Notes under the pieces: model-generated
Told to the model about the DNA's origin: nothing
The model's input: only the letters and a program-made list of their open reading frames with translations
Database searches by the model: none
Program-made: the position numbers and the translations under genes
Assembly: GCA_045656145.1 (NCBI GenBank)
Contig: JAZOQP010000013.1
Location: forward strand, 5,757-69,756
Origin: SIG565 sp045656145
GTDB lineage: Bacteria; Bacillota; Clostridia; Oscillospirales; Acutalibacteraceae
DNA: 64,000 nucleotides
Direction: 5' to 3'
Shown: positions 16,247 to 22,757 of the stretch, in pieces
How positions within the stretch are numbered: position 1 is the first letter of the stretch
Layout of the letters: every line of letters starts with the position of its first letter

Positions 16247-17542
16247 ATGTTAGATATTAAATTTGTAAGAGAAAATCCTGAAATAGTTAAGGAAAATATT
16301 AAGAAAAAGTTTAAGGATGCAAAGTTGCCGCTTGTAGATGAGGCAATTGAGCTTGATGTTAAAAAGCGTTCTGCTAACGCTGAGGCTAATGAGCTTCGCG
16401 CCAATAGAAATAAACTCAGCAAGCAAATCGGAATTTTAATGGGTCAGGGCAAAAAGGAAGAAGGTATGGCTCTTCGCGAAGAGGTAAATCGTCAAGCCGA
16501 CCGCTTAAAAGAACTTGAAGAACTCGAAACTGCTTATGAAAAGCAGTTAAACGAGGTTATGATGAAAATCCCTAACATTGTGGATAGTTCTGTACCTGTA
16601 GGTAAGGATGATAGCGAAAATGTTGAGGTTGAGTGCTTTGGAGAAAAGACTGTGCCTGATTTTGAAATCCCTTATCATACCGATATTATGGCTGCTTTTG
16701 CAGGAATCGATAAGGAGTCGGCAGGCAGAGTTGCGGGCGAAGGATTTTATTACCTTATGGGAGATATTGCAAGACTTCATTCGGCTGTTCTCTCTTATGC
16801 CAGAGACTTTATGATAGATAAAGGCTTTACCTATTGCATTCCGCCTTTCATGATTCGTTCAAACGTTGTAACAGGCGTTATGAGTTTTGAAGAAATGGAT
16901 GCTATGATGTATAAAATTGAGGGCGAAGACCTCTATTTAATCGGTACCAGTGAGCATTCAATGATAGGTAAGTTTATCGATACTATCACTCCCGAAACTT
17001 CTTTACCGTTAACACTTACAAGTTATTCTCCTTGCTTCCGTAAGGAAAAGGGCGCTCATGGTATTGAAGAGCGCGGAATTTACAGAATTCATCAGTTCGA
17101 AAAGCAGGAAATGATTGTTATTTGTAAACCCGAAGAGAGTATGGATTGGTTCCATAAAATGTGGAGCTACTCGGTAGAACTCTTCAGAAGCATGGATATC
17201 CCGGTAAGAACTCTTGAATGCTGCACAGGCGACCTTGCCGATTTAAAGGTTAAATCTTATGATGTTGAGGCTTGGAGTCCAAAACAGCAGAAGTATTTTG
17301 AGGTTTGCTCTTGCTCGAATTTAGGGGATGCGCAGTCTCGCAGACTTGGTATCAGAGTTAAAGGTGAGGATGGCAATAAATACCTTGCTCACACACTTAA
17401 TAATACCGTTGTAGCACCTCCGAGAATGTTAATTGCCTTCTTGGAAAATAACCTATCTTTCGATGGTGAGAAGTATACCCTCCATATTCCCGAAGCACTT
17501 CGTCCATATATGGGTGGTAAAACCGAAATTGTTTCAAAATAA
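16247..17542 (+). CDS. serS: Seryl-tRNA synthetase
   Basis: Class II synthetase charging tRNA-Ser. N-terminal coiled-coil arm (about residues 25-105) that grips the long variable arm of tRNA-Ser, then the catalytic core with motif 2 SPCFRKEKGAHGIEERGIYR and motif 3 region AHTLNNTVVAPPRMLIAFLE. Motif 3 differs from the commonest bacterial form (HTLNGSGLAVGRTLVAILE). Length 431 is normal. Single-gene transcript with its own promoter and terminator. No T-box is present. Confidence 0.95.
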   Translation: MLDIKFVRENPEIVKENIKKKFKDAKLPLVDEAIELDVKKRSANAEANELRANRNKLSKQIGILMGQGKKEEGMALREEVNRQADRLKELEELETAYEKQLNEVMMKIPNIVDSSVPVGKDDSENVEVECFGEKTVPDFEIPYHTDIMAAFAGIDKESAGRVAGEGFYYLMGDIARLHSAVLSYARDFMIDKGFTYCIPPFMIRSNVVTGVMSFEEMDAMMYKIEGEDLYLIGTSEHSMIGKFIDTITPETSLPLTLTSYSPCFRKEKGAHGIEERGIYRIHQFEKQEMIVICKPEESMDWFHKMWSYSVELFRSMDIPVRTLECCTGDLADLKVKSYDVEAWSPKQQKYFEVCSCSNLGDAQSRRLGIRVKGEDGNKYLAHTLNNTVVAPPRMLIAFLENNLSFDGEKYTLHIPEALRPYMGGKTEIVSK

Positions 17543-17551
17543 ATTCTTAAA

Positions 17552-17585
17552 AAAGTCCCGAGTTTTATCTCGGGACTTTCTGCTT
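17552..17585 (+). terminator. Terminator after serS
   Basis: AAAGTCCCGAG (17552-17562) pairs with CTCGGGACTTT (17569-17579); the T-tail is short and interrupted. Confidence 0.75.
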
Positions 17586-17588
17586 TTA

Positions 17589-17617
17589 TTGACAAAATGC
17601 GACAAAAAAGGTATAAT
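17589..17617 (+). promoter_or_regulatory. Consensus sigma-A promoter of typA
   Basis: Perfect TTGACA (17589-17594), 17-base spacer, perfect TATAAT (17612-17617). Confidence 0.92.
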
Positions 17618-17653
17618 ATATAAGTTAAAACTAATTTAAAGGTCGTTGTATTT

Positions 17654-19483
17654 ATGGCACAAATCATTAGAGAAAATTTAAGAAACATTGCAATTATTGC
17701 CCACGTTGACCATGGTAAAACAACCCTTGTTGATCAGATGCTTAAGCAAAGCGGAACTTTTCGCTCAAATGAGCAGGTTAATGAGCGCGTTATGGACTCG
17801 GGAGACCTTGAGCGTGAGCGTGGAATAACAATTCTTTCAAAAACCACTAGTGTTTATTATAAGGATATTAAAATTAATATCGTTGACACCCCGGGACATG
17901 CCGATTTCGGTGGCGAGGTTGAGCGTATTTTAATGATGGTTGATGGCGTTATACTTTTAGTTGACGCTTTTGAAGGCTGTATGCCGCAAACAAGATTTGT
18001 GCTTAAAAAGGCTTTATCGCTTGGCAAAAAGGCGATTGTTGTTGTGAATAAGGTTGATAGACCTTTATCCCGTCCCCATGAGGTTGTTGATGAAGTTCTC
18101 GATTTGTTTATTGAACTCGGCGCCGACGAGGAGCAGATAGAATACCCCGTTGTTTTTGCATCGGGCAGAGATGGAAGGGCTTCATTAAATCCTGATAATT
18201 TAAGCGATAATTTAGAGCCTCTTTTCGAGGTTATTGTTAATGAAATAGAAGCGCCTACAGGCGATGATACAGCTCCGCTTCAAATTCTTTTTTCAAATAT
18301 TGAATATGATGAATATTTAGGCAGAATCGGTGTTGGCAGAGTTGAAAGGGGCACCGTTAAGGCGGGCCAAACAGTTACTCTTTGCCGCAGGGACGGAAGC
18401 TTTTCAAATGTTAAAATAGCAAAGCTTTTTCAAATCAGCGGCCTTAAAAGAACCGAGTGTGAAGAGGCAAGGGTTGGCGATTTAATTCAGGTTGCAGGCA
18501 TTGGCGAACTCAATATTGGCGAAACCGCCTGCGCTACCGATTGCATTGAGCCGCTTCCGTTTGTGAAAATTGATGAGCCAACTCTTTCTATGAATTTTAT
18601 GGTAAATAATTCTCCGTTTGCGGGTAAGGATGGCAAATTTGTAACCTCCAGAAATCTTCGCGAGCGTTTGTTTAAAGAGGTTGAAACAAATGTAAGCCTT
18701 CGCGTTGAGGAAACCGATTCGGCAGATACCTTTAAGGTTTCGGGCAGAGGCGAGCTTCATTTATCAATTCTTATTGAAACAATGCGCCGCCAGGGTTATG
18801 AGTTTCAGGTTTCTCCGCCTGCCGTAATCTATAAAAGGGATGAAAACGGAACCCTTTTAGAACCTATAGAACTGCTTATGATAGAGGTGCCCGAAGAATA
18901 TGTAGGCGCCGTTATGGAGCGTTTGGGCACCCGCAAGGCAGAGCTTAAAAATATGGGTGTTCGTGATGGCGGAATGTCGCATTTAGAGTTTTTAATTCCC
19001 GCTCGCGGACTTTTAGGTTATCGTTCTCAGTTCCTAACCGATACCAACGGTAACGGAATTATGAACCATATCTTTTCAAGCTATGAGGAATTCAAGGGCG
19101 AAATCGAGTCTAGAACTACAGGCTCTATTGTTGTTCATGAGGATGGCGAAGCCACAGGCTATGGCCTTTTCAATACCCAAAGCAGAGGTAGACTCTTTAT
19201 TGGTCCCGGTACTCCGGTTTATGAGGGTATGATTGTTGGCGAAAACCCGAAAAATGAGGATATTGTTTGTAATGTTTGCAAGAAAAAGCAGATGACAAAC
19301 ACTCGCGCCGCAGGAAGTGATGATGCGCTCAGATTAACTCCTCATTCGGTGATGAGCCTTGAACAGTCGCTTGAATTTATAAAGAGTGATGAACTCGTTG
19401 AAATCACTCCGAAAAATATAAGGCTCAGAAAGCGCATTTTAGGCAAAGAAGCCAGAATGAAGTATGAAAGCAGAAACAAATAA
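17654..19483 (+). CDS. typA: Translational GTPase TypA/BipA
   Basis: Ribosome-associated GTPase of the EF-G family. G1 IAHVDHGKTTLVDQM near residues 15-29, switch II VDTPGHADFGGEVER, G4 VVVNKVDRP, and the TypA-specific C-terminal part with LLGYRSQFLTDTNGNGIMN and GTPVYEGMIVGENPK. 609 residues, the normal length. It acts in ribosome assembly and stress adaptation. The stop codon overlaps the start of the exonuclease gene (TAATG), which starts a four-gene operon running to the terminator near 22.4 kb. Confidence 0.96.
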   Translation: MAQIIRENLRNIAIIAHVDHGKTTLVDQMLKQSGTFRSNEQVNERVMDSGDLERERGITILSKTTSVYYKDIKINIVDTPGHADFGGEVERILMMVDGVILLVDAFEGCMPQTRFVLKKALSLGKKAIVVVNKVDRPLSRPHEVVDEVLDLFIELGADEEQIEYPVVFASGRDGRASLNPDNLSDNLEPLFEVIVNEIEAPTGDDTAPLQILFSNIEYDEYLGRIGVGRVERGTVKAGQTVTLCRRDGSFSNVKIAKLFQISGLKRTECEEARVGDLIQVAGIGELNIGETACATDCIEPLPFVKIDEPTLSMNFMVNNSPFAGKDGKFVTSRNLRERLFKEVETNVSLRVEETDSADTFKVSGRGELHLSILIETMRRQGYEFQVSPPAVIYKRDENGTLLEPIELLMIEVPEEYVGAVMERLGTRKAELKNMGVRDGGMSHLEFLIPARGLLGYRSQFLTDTNGNGIMNHIFSSYEEFKGEIESRTTGSIVVHEDGEATGYGLFNTQSRGRLFIGPGTPVYEGMIVGENPKNEDIVCNVCKKKQMTNTRAAGSDDALRLTPHSVMSLEQSLEFIKSDELVEITPKNIRLRKRILGKEARMKYESRNK

Positions 19484-20358
19484 TGAATTATATTATTCTT
19501 GATTTAGAGTGGGATAATGTCTATTCCCATAAGAAGAACGGTTTTGTGAATCAGATAGTGCAAATTGGTGCGGTAAAACTAAATGAAAAATTTAAACTAA
19601 TAGATCGCATCGAAATTCTTGTAAAATCTGCAATTTCTAAAAAGGTTACCAAACGCTTCACAACACTTACAGGCATTACAACCGAGGATATGCTTAGCGG
19701 GATTTCTTTAAAGGAAGCCACCGAAAAATATAATGAGTGGGTAGGGGAAAACGCCGTAACTATGACCTGGAGTAACAGCGATCTTTATGTTATAGTGGAA
19801 AATGCCAAACTCTTTGCCGATGGACTTATGCCAAAACTCGAATTTTATGTTGATTTGCAAAAGTATGTGCAGTCGAAAATTGATAGCGATGAGGCAAAGA
19901 GCAAAAACCAAATTTCTCTTTCTCTTGCCGCAGAATTGCTCGGCGTTTCAACCGAGTCTTTCGATTTGCATACCGCTGTTGATGATAGCACCGTTGCTGC
20001 AAAATTGCTTGAGAAAACATATATAAAAAAGGATTTTGAATCTTTTATTAAGGATGCGCAAAAGCCTGAGTTTTTCGAAAAACTAGCCTTTAAAAATTAC
20101 TATCTAAGCAATATTAATGATAAAAACATTAACCCTGCCGATTTGGATTTTTATTGCGATAAATGCGGTGTTTTGGCCACGCGAAAAAAGAAATGGAGCT
20201 ATAGAAATCATTGGTTTACGAGTGAATTCTATTGTCCGCATTGTGATGAAAAATTTATAGGCAGACTAATGTTTAAAAAGACCTATTCTTCGCTAAAGGT
20301 AAATCGCAGAATACTCAGAAAAACAAAGGTAGCCGAGAAAAATGAAGTATCTGTGTAA
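19483..20358 (+). CDS. DEDDh 3'-5' exonuclease with zinc ribbon
   Basis: N-terminal RNase H-fold exonuclease: Exo I ILDLEWD (residues 4-10, D-x-E with L between), Exo II WSNSDL and Exo III HTAVDDSTVAAKLL near residues 165-180. The C-terminal 90 residues contain CDKC and CPHC pairs about 30 residues apart, a likely zinc ribbon. Relatives are annotated as KapD-like or DnaQ-like exonucleases; substrate (RNA or DNA) is unknown. Coupled to typA by a TAATG overlap, and overlapping the next gene by 17 bases. Confidence 0.83.
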   Translation: MNYIILDLEWDNVYSHKKNGFVNQIVQIGAVKLNEKFKLIDRIEILVKSAISKKVTKRFTTLTGITTEDMLSGISLKEATEKYNEWVGENAVTMTWSNSDLYVIVENAKLFADGLMPKLEFYVDLQKYVQSKIDSDEAKSKNQISLSLAAELLGVSTESFDLHTAVDDSTVAAKLLEKTYIKKDFESFIKDAQKPEFFEKLAFKNYYLSNINDKNINPADLDFYCDKCGVLATRKKKWSYRNHWFTSEFYCPHCDEKFIGRLMFKKTYSSLKVNRRILRKTKVAEKNEVSV

Positions 20359-21217
20359 TGATTGCCCAAGGCGGTGCGGCGCCGTGCGTACCGAAAAAGA
20401 AAATATCGGCGGCTTTTGTATGGCGCCTTATTATCCAAAAATTGCAAGAGCAGATTTGCATTTTTGGGAGGAGCCGTGTATAAGCGGTGAAAATGGCTCT
20501 GGAACCATCTTCTTTAGCGGCTGCAATCTTCGGTGTGTTTATTGCCAAAACTATGAAATAAGCCATAAAAACGGTGGCGAAATTGTAACCCCCGAGGCTT
20601 TGGCAGAAAAGATGCGTATGCTCGAAAAAAGGGGCGCTCATAATATAAATTTTGTAAACCCTTCGCACTATATAGCGGCTATTGAAGAGGCTTTAAAAAT
20701 TTATAAACCCGCCATTCCGCTTGTTATGAATTCGAGCGGATATGATTTAGCCGAAATAATAGAAAAGGATATTTTTGATATTTATCTTTTCGATTTAAAA
20801 TATACTGATAGTGATAAATCTTTAAGATATTCGGGTGTGGAAAATTATTTTGTCATAGCCGAAAAGGCGATAAAAGCGGCTTATAAATTAAAAGGCAAAG
20901 CCGTTTTTAATGAAAATGGGATAATGCAAAGCGGCGTTATTATCCGCCATTTAATTTTGCCTTTAAACACAGCCACCGCAATAAAGGTGGCCGATTGGGT
21001 TGAGCAAAATACACCTGAGGCTTATTTTAGCCTTATGGCTCAGTATCTGCCTAAGGGACGGGCAGAAAATTTCAAGGAAATCAACCGCCGAATCACAAAA
21101 AGGGAGTATGATAAGGTGGTAGATTATATTTGCGGCAAAAACTTAAAAAATGTGTATCTTCAATCTCTTTCTTCGGCAAAAGAAGATTACATACCAAATT
21201 TTAATTTAGGAGATTAA
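20342..21217 (+). CDS. Radical SAM protein, PflX/COG1313 type
   Basis: Radical SAM enzyme related to pyruvate formate-lyase activase. The cluster motif C-x3-C-x2-C is seen in FFSGCNLRCVYCQNYEISH (about residues 60-78). An N-terminal Cys-rich stretch, CNDCPRRCGAVR with a later GGFC, is typical of the PflX branch and may hold another cluster. The target protein is unknown for this branch. 291 residues. The ATG has AGGTAG 8 bases ahead and lies within the end of the exonuclease gene. Confidence 0.87.
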   Translation: MKYLCNDCPRRCGAVRTEKENIGGFCMAPYYPKIARADLHFWEEPCISGENGSGTIFFSGCNLRCVYCQNYEISHKNGGEIVTPEALAEKMRMLEKRGAHNINFVNPSHYIAAIEEALKIYKPAIPLVMNSSGYDLAEIIEKDIFDIYLFDLKYTDSDKSLRYSGVENYFVIAEKAIKAAYKLKGKAVFNENGIMQSGVIIRHLILPLNTATAIKVADWVEQNTPEAYFSLMAQYLPKGRAENFKEINRRITKREYDKVVDYICGKNLKNVYLQSLSSAKEDYIPNFNLGD

Positions 21218-21220
21218 AAA

Positions 21221-22384
21221 ATGAGCAAAATTTTGGAGAAGCCCCTAAATAAAGCAAGTGTTGTAATTAAAGAGGTTACAACAAAGAATGAACTTAGAAA
21301 GTTTGTTGATGTTCCCAATGTTCTTTATCGCGATGTTCCGCAGTTTGTCCCCGCATTTTATGGCGACGACCTGGCAGACTGGGATAAAAAGCAAAACCCA
21401 GCATTTGAATATTGCGAGGGTAAAACCTTTTTAGCCTATAAGAATGGAAAAATTGTTGGCAGAATAGGTGCCATTTTAAGCCATAAATCTAATGAAAAAT
21501 GGGGAACTAAGCGTATGCGCTTTTCCCAGGTTGATTTTATTGATGATATCGAGGTTTCCTCGGCGCTTTTCTCAGCAGTTGAAGAGTGGGCAAAGGAAAA
21601 GGGCTGCAATCAGGTGCATGGACCTTTAGGCTTTTGCGATTTGGATAGAGAGGGAATGCTGATTGATGGATACGATAAACGCAATATGTTTATCACATAT
21701 TATAACCATCCCTATTATAATGAGCATTTGGAAAAACTCGGCTATAATAAGGATACCGATTGGGTTGAGTATAAAATTATGGTGCCCGAAAAGCATAGCG
21801 ATGTTGCCATCAAAATGCATCGCATTGCCGAGCGCGTTTTAAAGCGCGGAAATTATCATAAAGCCAAGGTTAAAACCCGCTTTGGATATAAACCCTATAT
21901 CAGCAAGGTTTTCGAGCTTGTTAATAAGGCGTATGCTCCGCTTTATGGCGTTGTAGAGCTTAGCGAACGCCAGGTAAAGAAGTATTCAACCAAGTTTATT
22001 CCGCTTCTTAATCCTAAATATTGTTGCTTCGTGCTCGATGAAAAGGATGAACTTGTTGCATTCGGCGTTAGCGTTCCATCGGTTGCCAATGCAATAAAGA
22101 AATCAAATGGCCGCCTTTTCCCGTTCGGTTGGGTAGGGGTCTTAAGAGCCTTTAGCGAAAGCGATGCGCTCGATATGCTTCTTATAGCCGTCCGCCCCGA
22201 TTTGCAGGGCTCAGGGCTTAATGCCGTTATTCTCGACCACCTGATAGGTAACTGCAATAAAAATGGCATTACCTATGCCGAAACAGGCCCAATGCTTGAA
22301 ACAAACGCCAAAATTTTAGCGCAGTGGAAAACCTTCGAAAAGCAGCTTCATAAACGCCGCAGATGTTATGTTAAGGATATATAA
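21221..22384 (+). CDS. GNAT-like acyltransferase superfamily protein
   Basis: 387 residues of a large GNAT-like family usually annotated as hypothetical or N-acetyltransferase. The central part has KTFLAYKNGKIVGRIGAIL, then FSQVDFIDD and GCNQVHGPLGFCDLDREGML; the C-terminal part has a second GNAT-like unit (LIAVRPDLQGSGLNAVIL) with the R/Q-x-x-G-x-G loop as DLQGSG. Two GNAT-type folds in one chain recall Fem/MprF-like acyltransferases (inference). AGGAG is 8-9 bases ahead of the ATG. It is the last gene of the typA operon. Confidence 0.75.
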   Translation: MSKILEKPLNKASVVIKEVTTKNELRKFVDVPNVLYRDVPQFVPAFYGDDLADWDKKQNPAFEYCEGKTFLAYKNGKIVGRIGAILSHKSNEKWGTKRMRFSQVDFIDDIEVSSALFSAVEEWAKEKGCNQVHGPLGFCDLDREGMLIDGYDKRNMFITYYNHPYYNEHLEKLGYNKDTDWVEYKIMVPEKHSDVAIKMHRIAERVLKRGNYHKAKVKTRFGYKPYISKVFELVNKAYAPLYGVVELSERQVKKYSTKFIPLLNPKYCCFVLDEKDELVAFGVSVPSVANAIKKSNGRLFPFGWVGVLRAFSESDALDMLLIAVRPDLQGSGLNAVILDHLIGNCNKNGITYAETGPMLETNAKILAQWKTFEKQLHKRRRCYVKDI

Positions 22385-22388
22385 AAAC

Positions 22389-22420
22389 AACCCGCCAACT
22401 CACAGTTTGGCGGGTTATTT
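22389..22420 (+). terminator. Terminator after the typA operon
   Basis: AACCCGCCAA (22389-22398) pairs with TTGGCGGGTT (22407-22416), then a T-rich tail. It overlaps the 3' end of the XRE pseudogene on the other strand. Confidence 0.85.
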
Positions 22421-22633
22421 ATTTGAATTTATCTTTTCGGTGCGGTTTAAAAGGTAGTCAACCGAAACCGAGTGAAAATCGGCAAACTTAATTAAAATGG
22501 TGGTGGGTATATCGATATCTCCGCGCTCATAATTGCTGTAAACTCGCTGAGAACAGGAGAGGATTTTCCCCATTTCGCTTTAGGTTAAATCGCGGTCTTC
22601 GCGCAGGTTTCTGATTCGCTCATATAAAGGCAT
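22415..22633 (-). pseudogene. XRE-family repressor gene with one in-frame stop
   Basis: On the minus strand an ATG at 22633, with a GGCGGTG ribosome site, opens a 72-residue helix-turn-helix protein: PLYERIRNLREDRDLT, then a TAA at 22582-22580, then SEMGKILSCSQRVYSNYERG and the usual tail SVSVDYLLNRTEKI. The TAA stands exactly where XRE proteins have Gln (the L-T-Q of helix 1/2), so a single C-to-T change (CAA to TAA) explains it. Everything after the stop is in frame and well conserved, so the mutation looks recent, or is an assembly error. The gene faces away from a promoter carrying two matching palindromes, so it was probably the repressor of the 944-residue surface protein. Confidence 0.88.
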
Positions 22634-22646
22634 AATATCACCGCCT

Positions 22647-22674
22647 ATAATATATATCCATCTATATATATTAT
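22647..22674. repeat. AT-rich 11-bp inverted repeat
   Basis: ATAATATATAT (22647-22657) and its exact complement ATATATATTAT (22664-22674) around 6 bases, between the XRE start and the operators. May be part of the XRE promoter region. Confidence 0.55.
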
Positions 22675-22678
22675 AATT

Positions 22679-22695
22679 TAGCGAATTATCCGCTA
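22679..22695. promoter_or_regulatory. Operator 1, TAGCG-N7-CGCTA
   Basis: TAGCG (22679-22683), 7 bases, CGCTA (22691-22695). It abuts the upstream edge of the -35 box of the surface-protein promoter. Confidence 0.75.
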
Positions 22696-22724
22696 TTGAC
22701 TTTTAGCGAAAATTTCGCTAGAAT
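22696..22724 (+). promoter_or_regulatory. Promoter of the 944-residue surface protein
   Basis: TTGACT (22696-22701), 17-base spacer, TAGAAT (22719-22724). Operator 2 fills the spacer and overlaps the first two bases of the -10; operator 1 touches the -35. Confidence 0.82.
22704..22720. promoter_or_regulatory. Operator 2, TAGCG-N7-CGCTA
   Basis: TAGCG (22704-22708), 7 bases, CGCTA (22716-22720), same architecture as operator 1 and centred 25 bases from it. A bound protein would block RNA polymerase. Confidence 0.78.
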
Positions 22725-22757
22725 ATATGTGTATTTATTCCAAAAGGGGAGATTTTA

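Noticed and set aside
22560..22633. Reading TAA in the XRE gene as a sense codon (recoding)
   Set aside because: Normal genes in the window end in TAA throughout, and no known bacterial code reads TAA as Gln. A nonsense mutation or sequence error is far simpler.
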